NCBI GenBank assembly: GCA_012032345.1
Contig: JAAUQI010000002.1
Location: 62,001 to 126,000, forward strand
Source: Leptolyngbyaceae cyanobacterium RM1_1_2
GTDB taxonomy: Bacteria > Cyanobacteriota > Cyanobacteriia > Phormidesmidales > Phormidesmidaceae
Reading direction: 5' to 3'
Length of the DNA: 64,000 nt
A model generated the notes under the pieces. It did not search any database. It was not told where the DNA came from and saw only the letters and a list, made by a program, of their open reading frames with translations. Positions within the stretch are counted from its first letter, which is position 1; every line of letters starts with the position of its first letter. The position numbers and the translations under genes were made by a program. This document shows, one piece after another, positions 27,202-36,519 of the stretch.

Positions 27202-27600
27202 CTAGTTTGCTGAGGCTGTATTACAGACAGCTCTTGCAAAACCAGGATCACGATTGTTCCATACAGGCTCCTGAATGGGCTGCATTTCTCCAATACCATC
27301 ACCCAACATTAACTCTGCACTTCGGTAGTTTTGACAATCGTAGACAACTAAAGCCTCGTATTCTGTAGAGACAGTAACAACCTTTAGATAAGGTTGCTCC
27401 CAATGAATAGAGTTTATGTCAATAGCTGCTGCAACTCCTTCGACTCCTACATAGCTAGGTTCTAAATTAGGTTCTGAGATTTGGGTCACCTCTGGAAATG
27501 CCATCGAAGCATTTTGGTTGTAAGCTAGATATAAAGTTGAAGCAAGACCCAGAAAGAAAAAACAGTAGCGGCGAAAGTTTTCAGAGCAAATCCAGTTCAT
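27202..27600 (-). CDS. putative exported protein, unknown function
   Basis: 132 residues. Residues 10-30 (RRYCFFFLGLASTLYLAY) are a signal or anchor segment. The rest is acidic with YDCQNYRSAELMLGDG and a C-terminal AVCNT, again a Cys pair. The phrase EYEALVVYDCQNY resembles small secreted proteins that report on a substrate's fate, but no family is assigned. Its start overlaps the end of the DUF2442 gene by 20 nt. Confidence 0.5.
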   Translation of the reverse strand: MNWICSENFRRYCFFFLGLASTLYLAYNQNASMAFPEVTQISEPNLEPSYVGVEGVAAAIDINSIHWEQPYLKVVTVSTEYEALVVYDCQNYRSAELMLGDGIGEMQPIQEPVWNNRDPGFARAVCNTASAN

Positions 27601-27847
27601 CTTCTACGACCGTTCCATACTTCCAAAGCTCATACTCACTCAAGTCAATGTCCTTATTCCAGATAATTTCATATCCGCCCTGCTCAACCTTGAAGCTTTT
27701 GAAGAACGCGGGTTCTTTTAGTAGGGAAAACATAGGAATATGCCAAAGCTTACGAATATCGTATTTTTTGACTTCTTGATTATCAAACTTAATAACTAAG
27801 GTAGTATTGTCAGTCACTTTGGCCTTATGAATTCGAGGATATCTCAT
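27581..27847 (-). CDS. DUF2442 family protein
   Basis: 88 residues. The pattern MRYPRIHKAKVTDNTTLVIKF (N-terminal strand pair), a short central helix and ...GYEIIWNKDIDLSEYELW matches DUF2442. These proteins usually follow a DUF4160 gene, and here a broken DUF4160 gene lies directly upstream. The pair is often seen in accessory regions and is suspected to be toxin-antitoxin-like, without proof. Function unknown. Confidence 0.85.
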   Translation of the reverse strand: MRYPRIHKAKVTDNTTLVIKFDNQEVKKYDIRKLWHIPMFSLLKEPAFFKSFKVEQGGYEIIWNKDIDLSEYELWKYGTVVEDELDLL

Positions 27848-27866
27848 ACTGTTCTCAATACTTGAA

Positions 27867-28079
27867 CTACTTTAAAGGAGGCAGCTTACAAAATTCCTGA
27901 GTACTCCAATTTGCAAAAGATCCTGTTGATACAACGCTGCCCACTCAAGAACTAACTTTTGTGCGCGATTTGGTAAATCTCCCTCTATAAATTCTAGGGA
28001 CTCAATGAAAACGAGGTGGAGGATGATCGCCAAAAAACACTTTGATAACGATGCCATAGAATCGTGTAATTTCAGGCAT
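27867..28079 (-). pseudogene. DUF4160 remnant
   Basis: Translating the minus strand from the ATG at 28079 gives MPEITRFYGIVIKVFFGDHP and then PPRFH before a stop, the DUF4160 N-terminus. In a second frame follows FIEGDLPNRAQKLVLEWA, and in a third NWSTQEFCKLPPL, the family C-terminus. About a dozen residues are missing at the first junction; one base is missing in T3 at 27910-27912 at the second. It is a deleted, frameshifted partner of the intact DUF2442 gene downstream. Confidence 0.8.
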
Positions 28080-28140
28080 AATTACGCTTTCAAACAAACA
28101 ACCTATATGCTCTATTCTATTGGAAACGAAAGACTTATTG

Positions 28141-28461
28141 TCAATGGCCAATTTAGAACAGCAGCTTCCCAAGATGAACTACTTCCCAGAAAAAGACGTT
28201 CTTCATTCGCCGTTGTTGGTCGTTGAGGTCGTGAGTCAATCTACCAAAAGCGACGATCATCGCTCCAAGCGAGCTGAATATGGGCTGCTAGAAATTCCTG
28301 AGTATTGGATTGTTGCCCCCCCCGGCGGCAAGGTCACGCTCTGTATCCTGGAGCATCAGTTTTATGATTTCACGGAATATCACGATGCTCAGTAGATTCA
28401 ATCCTCTACCTTTCCTGGCCTCAGCCTGAGTGCAGCTCAGATTTTAGCAGGCAAACCATGA
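28141..28461 (+). pseudogene. Uma2-family endonuclease remnant
   Basis: The frame from about 28141 carries SPLLVVEVVSQSTKSDDHRS, KRAEYGLLEIPEYWIVAPP and ILEHQFYDFTEY, the C-terminal two thirds of a Uma2 (PD-(D/E)xK-like) protein. The N-terminal third is absent. An in-frame TAG at 28393-28395 interrupts it, yet the family-like tail SSTFPGLSLSAAQILAGKP continues to a natural stop at 28461. A doubly damaged pseudogene, probably from a dispersed cyanobacterial family. Confidence 0.78.
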
Positions 28462-28518
28462 GTATTCTTGGAGTTTTAGCGATCGCCTTAGCCGTCCCAA
28501 CCTCATAATTAGCCAATC

Positions 28519-30909
28519 TCATTCCTGAGTGCTCTTGGTTGTCTGCTCTGAAGTTTGGTAACAGCAGCAGTTGCGACCCTGCCTTTTGGCGCTATAGAGC
28601 GCCTGATCGGCAGCCGTCAGCAAGTCGGCTGGGGTATTGCCCAAGCTAGGCAATAGTTCGGCAGCGCCTAAGCTAACCGTTATAGCCTGATTGAGAGGTG
28701 AATCTAAGTGAGGAATCGAGGCCTGAGCGATCGCTTGCTGAATATAATCAGCGATATGAATCGCTCCTTTGAGATCTGTTTTGGGCAGCACAATCGCAAA
28801 CTCTTCACCGCCGTAGCGGGCTACTAGATCAGCCGGACGGTTAACGCAGCGATCGAGAATTTGAGCAATTTGTCGCAGGCAGTCGTCTCCAGCTAGGTGA
28901 CCATAAAAATCGTTGTAGCGCTTGAAGAAATCAACATCGCACATAATCAAAGACAGCCCTGCGCGTTCTCGCCGCAGTCGCCGCCACTCTTGCTGCAAAT
29001 AGCTGTCTAGACAGCGTCGATTGGGGATTTGCGTTAGACCGTCTAAATTAGCTAGCCTCTCTAGCTTGTGGTTAGCTGCCTGTAGCTGCTGGTAAAGCTC
29101 AGCCTGCTGAATGGCGATCGCAAGCTGGGCAGCGAGTTCTTTAAGCAATAGCTTTTCGTCTTCGCTCCAGTGACGAGAAGTGTGACAGCGCACACCCATG
29201 ATGCCTTTTAGCTCACCTTCAAAGCGAATACTAATAGCCAGAATGGCGGCTTGCTCATCATGGCTATTTGGAGAAGGCGCACCCACAACGACCATCTCAG
29301 TTTGCTGGAGGGCTAATTGAATCTGAGGATCTTGCCCAACTGAGTCAACGAGTTGAGACAGATCTAGATCACCTACCGCAAAATCGACTTTAATCTGCTG
29401 TAGCGATAGCGTTTCTGCATTCCAAAGGCCAATAAAGCTAGAGGCGCTCTCAAAGGCTATTAAAAGCTGATGGGCCGTTTGGGCTAGTACCTGATCTAGA
29501 TCCAGGCTTTGGTTAATGGTTTCTACAATCTCGTTCAGCAGCGCCTCACGTTTTGCCTGCCGAGATGCCTGTTCATAGAGCTGACTTTGCTGAATAGCAA
29601 TGTTGAGCTGAGCCGTTATTTGCTTTAAAAAATCGACTTCCCAATCTTCCCAACGACGGGGATAATAGCACTGATGAGCGATTAACAGTCCCCAAAGCTG
29701 ATCTTTGAGGAAGAGCGGAAAAGCTAAGACCGCTCTAACCTGCATTGCCTGCATCAGGTCGGTGTAGCAAAGCGGTGCGTCAATGGCAGCCACGTCATAA
29801 ATGACACTAACGTAGCCTCGGCTGTAGCGCCGCTGCAAAAGTGTTTCAAAACACTGATCTTGAAACTGCTGCCCTAATAAAGAAAACTCTTCGGCACTGA
29901 CTGATTCTACAAAGACCACTCCATGCCACTGATTAAGCTGATAAATCAGAACCCGATCTGTCTGCAACCAGTCTCGGATATCCTGAACTGCTGTTTTGAG
30001 AATTTCATCTAGGGTTAGCGTCTGACGCATGCGCTGGGTGATCTGACTCAGCAGGCGATCGCGCTTGGCCTGCTGCTGTAGGTTATCTTCAAAGAGCTTG
30101 CGCTGGGTGACATCTCGAGCGATGGCGATCGCCTGCTGAGTGTCTAGTCCAACGACACGGGTTTCAAAGTAGTGGATTTGACCTGCTATTTCGAGCGGAC
30201 ACTCGACTGTCGCCACCTGACCCGTTGCCAGAGTTTGCTGTAGCGCCTGATAAAGCTGCTGGCCGCACGGCAAAAATGAAGCTGGATCGATTCGATTAAG
30301 CTGATAGTTAGGTAGCCCGTCTTTCTCGGTTTCGCTGGTTTCGCTAGTTCCGAGCGGTCTTTCAGCTTGAGCAACCCCGCTAAGGCAGTGCAAAGTACCG
30401 TCGGTATTGAAATGCAGCATAACATCTGGCAGCGCCTTGAGAATAGCCTGCATCTGCTGATTGCTTTGATGAAGTTCATGCTCTATGCGCTGGTGCTCTT
30501 GCACAGCCAGCAGCAACTGTTGCTGCTGCTGCCTTAGCGAAAGCTGATAGCGAACTCGCGTCAGCACTTCCTCAGCTTCAAAAGGTTTGGAAATATAGTC
30601 AGCGCCCCCCAGCTCAAATGCCTGAATTTTGCTCGATAGGTCTGTGTAAGCGCTCATGAAAATGATTGGAATATCTCGCGTAGAAGTCTGCTGCTTGAGG
30701 CGTTCGCAGACTTGATAGCCATTCATTCTAGGCATACGGATATCTAGCAGGACTAAATCTGGAGCCTGAATCGCAGTGGTTTCTAAAGCGATCTCCCCAC
30801 TAGCTGCTTTGCGCACAACATAGCCTTCGGACGATAGCAAGGCCGCAAGCGCTCGCAAGTTGTCAAGCTCATCATCCACAATCAAAATGCTAAAAGACTT
30901 TTCAGTCAT
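28519..30909 (-). CDS. REC-PAS-GAF-GAF-GGDEF diguanylate cyclase
   Basis: 796 residues from ATG 30909; an upstream ATG at 30927 is in frame. A receiver (about 7-120, LLDIRMPRMNG, YISKPFEAEEV), a PAS-like segment (about 155-280), two GAF domains (about 300-455 and 470-620) and a C-terminal GGDEF domain. The active-site loop is RYGGEEFAIVLP, a functional GGEEF. Five residues before it stands RPAD, a product-inhibition I-site. It should make cyclic di-GMP in response to phosphorylation and a GAF ligand. No EAL domain. Its kinase is unknown; a second receiver-fused cyclase lies immediately upstream on the same strand. Confidence 0.9.
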   Translation of the reverse strand: MTEKSFSILIVDDELDNLRALAALLSSEGYVVRKAASGEIALETTAIQAPDLVLLDIRMPRMNGYQVCERLKQQTSTRDIPIIFMSAYTDLSSKIQAFELGGADYISKPFEAEEVLTRVRYQLSLRQQQQQLLLAVQEHQRIEHELHQSNQQMQAILKALPDVMLHFNTDGTLHCLSGVAQAERPLGTSETSETEKDGLPNYQLNRIDPASFLPCGQQLYQALQQTLATGQVATVECPLEIAGQIHYFETRVVGLDTQQAIAIARDVTQRKLFEDNLQQQAKRDRLLSQITQRMRQTLTLDEILKTAVQDIRDWLQTDRVLIYQLNQWHGVVFVESVSAEEFSLLGQQFQDQCFETLLQRRYSRGYVSVIYDVAAIDAPLCYTDLMQAMQVRAVLAFPLFLKDQLWGLLIAHQCYYPRRWEDWEVDFLKQITAQLNIAIQQSQLYEQASRQAKREALLNEIVETINQSLDLDQVLAQTAHQLLIAFESASSFIGLWNAETLSLQQIKVDFAVGDLDLSQLVDSVGQDPQIQLALQQTEMVVVGAPSPNSHDEQAAILAISIRFEGELKGIMGVRCHTSRHWSEDEKLLLKELAAQLAIAIQQAELYQQLQAANHKLERLANLDGLTQIPNRRCLDSYLQQEWRRLRRERAGLSLIMCDVDFFKRYNDFYGHLAGDDCLRQIAQILDRCVNRPADLVARYGGEEFAIVLPKTDLKGAIHIADYIQQAIAQASIPHLDSPLNQAITVSLGAAELLPSLGNTPADLLTAADQALYSAKRQGRNCCCYQTSEQTTKSTQE

Positions 30910-31132
30910 GTCACTCGTAAGAAGCACCCTGCCTATTGGCTACAAAAGGTTGCTGATGCGGAAAACTATAGTTCGGGTACAAGTAATAAAACTAACTCAA
31001 AATGAGTCTGTCAGTTTCAGAAATGTGCTTGCTTTAAGGGGTAGATTAATGTGATCTAGATCAAACCTATACTGTGATCTTACCCAAAAAGGCTCCAGAT
31101 CCCACGCTGGTAGAAGTACTGAATTTGCCTGA

Positions 31133-32629
31133 CTACCGCTTTTTACCCAGCAGCCAGTAGGTGGTCATTTTTCCTCGACCTTTAACCTCTATGCTGCCCC
31201 GCTGCTCAAGCAGGTACCGATTTTTAAGCCGTTCATAAGCAGCCTCGGTCACCTGTATTTTGCCAGGTTCTCCTAACATTTCCATCCGGCTAGCCATGTT
31301 GACAGCATCGCCCCACAGGTCATAGCTAAACTTCTTAATGCCAATTACGCCAGCGACTACCGCTCCTGTATTGATACCAATTCGCAGTTGAAAAGGAGTA
31401 CCATCGGGCTTTTCATATTGCCCAATCGTCTCCTGCATCGATAAAGCCATCCGGGCAACCGCATCGGCGTGATCGGGTCGTCGTATCGGTAATCCTGCTG
31501 CTGCCATGTAAGCATCTCCAATAGTTTTAATCTTTTCCAGGCCATACTTTTCGGCTAGGGCATCAAAGTCAGAAAAGATTTGATTGAGCAAGCTGACTAG
31601 CTCTTGTGGAGAAATCTGAGTGGCAACCGCTGTGAAATCGACTAAATCTGCGAAGAGAACCGTAACTTGATCGAAGCTTTCGGCAATGTTGCGAGAACCC
31701 GTTTTGAGTCGGTGGGCAATTTGATAGGGCAGAATGTTCACCAGCAGCCTTTCTGAACGCTGCCGCTGCTGGCGCAGTTCCGCTTCCATGCGATGGCGAT
31801 CGCTGACATCTTGGACAGTGCCTTCATAAAACAGCACTTCTCCGGCTGTATTTGTGGCCACTCGTATATTTTCGCTAATCCAGATTTTGCTGCCGTCTTT
31901 GCAGTAAACTTCTGACTCGGCGTCAGTAATCTGTCCGTACTGGCGCAGGTAGGCCATTAGCTCTTGCCGCCGTTTGGGTCGGGCATAAAGCTGATGCTCA
32001 ATATTGAGCACTGTCTCAATCAGCTCTTCCGAGGAGTCATAGCCTAAAATTTTGGCTAAAGCTGGATTGGCGCTAAGATAGCGTCCGGCGATGGTGACCT
32101 GAAAAATGCCCTCGCTGACGTTTTCAAAAATGCTGCGATATTTGGCCTCTGTTTCTCGCAGGGCAATTTCGCTTTTTTGGCGATCGCGGACTTCCTGCAG
32201 CAGTAGGGCATTTTGCTGGCTAAGCTGACGACGCCGCTGAAATGAGGTGATCTGGTTGCGCACTCTGGCTAGGACTTCGGCGGGCTGGAAGGGTTTGGCA
32301 ATATAATCAACCCCACCAACCTCAAATCCTTTAATCTGGTCGCTAACTTCATTGCGAGAGCTAATAAAAATAACGGGAATATCACACAGGTCTGGTTCAG
32401 CCTTGAACTGACGGCAGACTTCATAACCGTCTATGCCCGGTAGCTGAATGTCGAGCAAAACAGAATCTGGAGGGGCTGCCTTAGCCGCTGCGATCGCCTC
32501 AGCGCCACTAACAACCTGCTGAATTGTATATTCGTAACGCTGCAGAATCTTGTACAAAATACGAGCGCTAACAGCATCATCCTCAACAATTAAAATTTTT
32601 GCTGAGGCATGGAGTAGTTTAGAGGGCAT
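31133..32629 (-). CDS. REC-PAS-adenylate cyclase (class III)
   Basis: 498 residues: receiver (about 11-125, LLDIQLPGIDG, YIAKPFQPAEV), PAS/PAC (about 160-280, ISENIRV, FYEGTVQDVSDR), then a class III cyclase domain (about 305-490). Metal Asp residues are in LFADLVDFT and KTIGDAYMAAAG. The purine-specifying Lys (EKIKTIGD) and Asp (SYDLWGDAVN) are the adenylate pattern, and the transition-state Asn-Arg pair is in VNMASRME. It probably makes cAMP. A GTA-N8-TAC motif lies upstream at 32697-32710, of doubtful weight. Confidence 0.9.
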   Translation of the reverse strand: MPSKLLHASAKILIVEDDAVSARILYKILQRYEYTIQQVVSGAEAIAAAKAAPPDSVLLDIQLPGIDGYEVCRQFKAEPDLCDIPVIFISSRNEVSDQIKGFEVGGVDYIAKPFQPAEVLARVRNQITSFQRRRQLSQQNALLLQEVRDRQKSEIALRETEAKYRSIFENVSEGIFQVTIAGRYLSANPALAKILGYDSSEELIETVLNIEHQLYARPKRRQELMAYLRQYGQITDAESEVYCKDGSKIWISENIRVATNTAGEVLFYEGTVQDVSDRHRMEAELRQQRQRSERLLVNILPYQIAHRLKTGSRNIAESFDQVTVLFADLVDFTAVATQISPQELVSLLNQIFSDFDALAEKYGLEKIKTIGDAYMAAAGLPIRRPDHADAVARMALSMQETIGQYEKPDGTPFQLRIGINTGAVVAGVIGIKKFSYDLWGDAVNMASRMEMLGEPGKIQVTEAAYERLKNRYLLEQRGSIEVKGRGKMTTYWLLGKKR

Positions 32630-32973
32630 TGAATGTACTCCACTGCCTAAATCTGAGGGATTAAAAATAAAGCCTGGATGAATATTCTTTATACGGGTAA
32701 TCGAAACTACATCTTAACTTGAGCAGGCAAAGACCAACTATTGACAAAAATCAATCTTCTCTATCTATACAATTCAACCATGAGTCAGCCCCGGCCAAAG
32801 AGACTAGCCTCTCTCTTCATGCTGGCTGCTTCTAATTCAGTAAAGTTTAAAGGCCAATTCTTGAAGTAGATAAGCGTCTAACAGGCAAGAGAACCTTGGG
32901 AACTTGCCAAAAGGAATCCAACCCACCAGGGAGCTAATCTTCACCTAAACCTCACATCTGCTAGCCCAAAAGC
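32630..32973. other. 344-nt intergenic region upstream of the adenylate cyclase
   Basis: It contains GTAATCGAAACTAC (GTA-N8-TAC) at 32697-32710. The nearest TAN3T on the minus strand is 27 nt away, outside the usual 20-24 nt. No open frame or strong hairpin is seen. Confidence 0.35.
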
Positions 32974-33676
32974 CTACGAATACATTTGCCTATAGGACTT
33001 TGCTGTTGATTTAAGCAGATCGAGGAACATGAACGTAGCAGGCAGATGGAGCGCCTCCTTTAAGGCGGCCACCCCGTTAATGCGCTCTAGGGGTACAGGT
33101 AGGGGAAAGAGTCGAAAATCGCTGACAAATGAGTCAATTTCAGCCCGATGCATAATGGTTGCGCCTAAGCCCTGTCGTACCATGCTGAGAATAGTTGACG
33201 AGGGTCGGCAGATGGAGTAACCCTAGGTCGGCACGTTCTTCCTGCAGCGCCTGTTCGACTTCCTCCTGATAAGAACACTCTACCAGTGACACGGTAATAG
33301 ACGGAAACTGAGCGCTAAAGTGGGCAATTGTCGCAGGCAAGAACGAGGTTGCTAAACTTCTAAACGCTGCAATCCGTACGCTGCCACCCTCTAACCCACG
33401 CGCTAGGTCAGCTTCTTTTTCGATAGCTTCCAAAGCCACCAGAATGTTTCTAGCCTGCGGTAAAATGCGCTCTCCTACAGGTGTCAACTGAGCACCTTGT
33501 CGCCCTCGAAAGAAAAGACTAATGCCAAGTTCTGCTTCTAGAGCAGCGATCGCGTGGCTGATAGACGATTGAGACAGCTCCAGCTCGTCTACAGCCCGAC
33601 TGAAGCTACGACACTCAGCGACCGCTAGCAAAGCTCTCATCTGAAATAGTTTGAGCTTGTCTCGACTACGACTCAT
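32974..33676 (-). pseudogene. LysR-family regulator with a large internal deletion
   Basis: The first 170 residues are a normal LysR N-terminus: helix-turn-helix with ECRSFSRAVDELELSQSSIS, HAIAALEAELGISLFFRGRQ, and the start of the effector domain. At about 33200 the frame switches: the C-terminal end TILSMVRQGLGATIMHRAEI...LPVPLERINGVA is in another frame. About 95 residues of the usual 300-residue protein are missing between. It is therefore a true deletion pseudogene. It is divergent from ubiD, as LysR regulators often are from their targets. Confidence 0.8.
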
Positions 33677-33901
33677 GCAGCAAACCAGGTTTGAGACTGG
33701 CGAAAAGGGGCTTCAAAAACCCCAAAAACTCAGTGGGCTTAACCGAAATGCTTGACATGAATCAGCTAAAGCCACTGTCATAAAGCTCCAAACCAGAGAC
33801 TAACTCAAAGATTTCGCCAGTCGGGTTTTGCTTTTGCCGCTGTGAGCAACGGGCGATCTCTCGCATAATAAAAGGGTGGCTAACTTTACAGTTCTTAAAT
33901 A

Positions 33902-35410
33902 ATGGCGAGAGACCTGCGGGGATTTCTAAAAATACTTGAACAGCGTGGGCAACTGCGGCGCATTACAGCGCTGGTTGACCCAGATCTGGAGATTGCCGAG
34001 ATTGCCAACCGGATGCTGCGCTCTGGCGGGCCAGCGCTGCTGTTTGAGCAGGTGAAGGGATCGCCCTATACGGTGCTGGTGAACTCGCTGGGCACGGTTG
34101 AGCGGGTTTGCTGGGCAATGAATATGGAAAAGCCCGAAGAGCTTGAGGATCTAGGCCGCAAGTTAGGAATGCTGCAGCAGCCCAAGCCGCCGAAGAAAAT
34201 TTCTCAGGCGATTGAGTTTGGCAAGGTCTTGTTTGACGTGGTCAAAGCCAAGCCGATGCGAGATCTGCTGCCGCCCTGTCATCAGGTGGTCGTCAGAGAG
34301 GATGCTGTAGACCTAAATCAGATTCCAATGATTCGGCCCTACCCCAAAGACGCAGGCAAAATTATTACGCTGGGGCTGGTGATTACTAAAGACCCCGAAA
34401 CCGGGACGCCCAACGTCGGCGTCTATCGGCTGCAGCTCCAGTCCAAAACCACAATGACGGTGCACTGGCTCTCAGTGCGCGGTGGGGCTAGGCATCTGCG
34501 TAAGGCAGCGGAGCGGGGTCAAAAGCTAGAGATTGCGATCGCCCTGGGAGTTGATCCTTTAATTATCATGGCGGCGGCGACGCCGATTCCGGTTGATCTT
34601 TCAGAATGGCTGTTTGCTGGACTCTATGGCGGTTCCGGGGTGCATTTGGCTAAGTGTAAAACCCTTGACCTGGAAGTGCCAGCCGATTCAGAGTTTGTCT
34701 TGGAGGGCACCATTACCCCCGGCGAAAGCCTTTCAGATGGCCCTTTTGGCGATCATATGGGCTATTACGGCATTGCCGAAGATTCGCCGCTGGTGCGCTT
34801 TCACTGCGTCACTCACCGCAGAGATCCGATCTATCTCACCACCTTTAGCGGTCGGCCCCCCAAAGAGGAGGCCATGATTGCGATCGCCCTCAACCGCATC
34901 TACACGCCGATTTTGCGACAGCAGGTGTCTGAGATTGTAGATTTCTTTTTGCCAATGGAGGCCCTCAGCTACAAAGCCGCCATCATCTCAATTGACAAAG
35001 CCTATCCAGGACAGGCCCGCCGCGCTGCTATGGCCTTTTGGACAGCGCTGCCCCAGTTTACCTACACCAAGTTTGTCATTGTAGTAGACAAAGACATCAA
35101 CATCCGCGATCCGCGTCAGGTGGTCTGGGCGCTGACCTCTAAAGTTGATCCGCAGCGAGATGTATTTATCTTGCCAGATACCCCCTTCGACACCCTCGAT
35201 TTCGCCACGCCTAAGCTCGGCCTCGGCAGTCGCATGGGCATTGACGCCACTACCAAGATCTATCCCGAAACTGACCATGAATGGGGCGAACCCCTACAGT
35301 CCGATACGGACGTCGCTGAGATGGTCGATCGCCGCTGGGCAGAGTACGGGCTGACAGATGTGACCTCGGGAGAAGTTGATCCAAACCTGTTTGGCTACGA
35401 CATGCACTAA
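33902..35410 (+). CDS. ubiD: UbiD-family decarboxylase
   Basis: 502 residues, full length. Prenylated-FMN-dependent decarboxylase. Markers: MARDLRGFLKILEQRGQLRR, the metal/cofactor segment NVGVYRLQLQ, GDHMGYYG, TTFSGRPPKEEA and DKDINIRDPRQVVWAL. In cyanobacteria this enzyme is taken to decarboxylate 4-hydroxy-3-solanesylbenzoate in plastoquinone synthesis. The role is from family knowledge. No ubiX gene is seen nearby. It converges with the phosphatase gene 14 nt away. Confidence 0.92.
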   Translation: MARDLRGFLKILEQRGQLRRITALVDPDLEIAEIANRMLRSGGPALLFEQVKGSPYTVLVNSLGTVERVCWAMNMEKPEELEDLGRKLGMLQQPKPPKKISQAIEFGKVLFDVVKAKPMRDLLPPCHQVVVREDAVDLNQIPMIRPYPKDAGKIITLGLVITKDPETGTPNVGVYRLQLQSKTTMTVHWLSVRGGARHLRKAAERGQKLEIAIALGVDPLIIMAAATPIPVDLSEWLFAGLYGGSGVHLAKCKTLDLEVPADSEFVLEGTITPGESLSDGPFGDHMGYYGIAEDSPLVRFHCVTHRRDPIYLTTFSGRPPKEEAMIAIALNRIYTPILRQQVSEIVDFFLPMEALSYKAAIISIDKAYPGQARRAAMAFWTALPQFTYTKFVIVVDKDINIRDPRQVVWALTSKVDPQRDVFILPDTPFDTLDFATPKLGLGSRMGIDATTKIYPETDHEWGEPLQSDTDVAEMVDRRWAEYGLTDVTSGEVDPNLFGYDMH

Positions 35411-35424
35411 GAAACGACTTGTGA

Positions 35425-36420
35425 CTACTGAATACCCAGCGTCACCACCAGAGGCAAATGGTCTGAGTGAATGTTCATGCCCGTGTGGGCTTCTAGCACT
35501 TGCATATCTGGTGTGACTAGGCAGTGATCGATGGGAATGCGCAGGAACGGTGGTAAAAACGTGTGCCAGGTGAGCAGGACACCGTGGCCCCAGCGGGCGT
35601 TTTGCAGGCCCGTTGCCGCTAGGAGCTGCTTGAAATAGGCTGACCACATGGTGGTATTGAGATCGCCCAGCAAAATCAGAGAATCTTGGGTCTGAGTGTT
35701 GACGTAGTCAGCGATCGCCTGAAGCTGCCGATTTCGCTGCTCAAACAGGGTCTGGTTTTTGGGCGGGGGCGGATGGGTGGCGACGAGGTGAAGGGTGCGA
35801 TCGCCCACCTGCAGATCTGTCAGAATGTTGATTTTGCTAGAGTCTCCCAGCGGCTTAACTAGGGGATTAAATAGAGGAAAGCGGCTATAAACAGCCAGTC
35901 CCAGCGGATTGTCTGGGGCGGTAGCAACGGCGTAAGGCAGGCGGCTAGAGCGAGGTTTGGCCGCGCTGTAGGGCAAGGCTGTAGTCAGGATATCTAGCTG
36001 CTCAATCCAGCGATCGTCTACTTCGATAAACACAGCGAGATCGGGCCGTTCTTGCTCCACTAGGGCGATCGCCTGCTCGTAGCTGAGGTTGCGAATATTG
36101 ACGTTAGCTACCAGCACCTTTAGCGTTTCTGCATCGACAGTCGCCGCTGCCGGACGATAAAAGGGCACAAACTGAGTCAGCAATAGCCCAGCACAGACCA
36201 GGCTAATGAGAAAAGGCCAGCGCTGCTGCAAGAGTGCGATCGCTAGGGTTAGCAAAACGGCCACGGCGGCATACTGGGTCTGTACGCTCACTAAAGGCTC
36301 CAGCCACCAGTAGTTGAACGGCCGCTGGCTAATAAACGCCAGAGCCGTGAGTCCCAGGGAAATCAAGCAAAGCCCCCAAGCCCAACGACGTCGGTTAAAA
36401 CGTTTGGCGATCGCGTTCAA
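35425..36420 (-). CDS. membrane-anchored endonuclease/exonuclease/phosphatase-family protein
   Basis: 331 residues. Three hydrophobic segments occupy the first 90 residues (LCLISLGLTALAFI; AAVAVLLTLAIALLQ; LISLVCAGLLLTQFV). The EEP catalytic domain follows: VLVANVNIRN, FIEVDD (catalytic Glu), ATHPPPP, LLGDLNTTMWS (catalytic Asp and Asn) and the C-terminal IHSDHLPLVV (catalytic Asp-His). The family hydrolyses phosphodiesters or phosphates; the substrate is unknown. The active site should lie outside the membrane face of the last helix. Confidence 0.88.
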   Translation of the reverse strand: MNAIAKRFNRRRWAWGLCLISLGLTALAFISQRPFNYWWLEPLVSVQTQYAAVAVLLTLAIALLQQRWPFLISLVCAGLLLTQFVPFYRPAAATVDAETLKVLVANVNIRNLSYEQAIALVEQERPDLAVFIEVDDRWIEQLDILTTALPYSAAKPRSSRLPYAVATAPDNPLGLAVYSRFPLFNPLVKPLGDSSKINILTDLQVGDRTLHLVATHPPPPKNQTLFEQRNRQLQAIADYVNTQTQDSLILLGDLNTTMWSAYFKQLLAATGLQNARWGHGVLLTWHTFLPPFLRIPIDHCLVTPDMQVLEAHTGMNIHSDHLPLVVTLGIQ

Positions 36421-36519
36421 GCTAATCCTCCGATACTGCCTTCTGGGCGGACAAAAAATAAACCTCCTCTAAGGTACGTCACGATCCGGTGAAAATCATG
36501 GCGCTGCGCTCAAGCTTTT

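Noticed and set aside
32697-32710. GTA-N8-TAC upstream of the adenylate cyclase as an NtcA site
   Set aside because: The nearest TAN3T is 27 nt away on the gene strand, and the bare six-base pattern is expected many times by chance in 64 kb.
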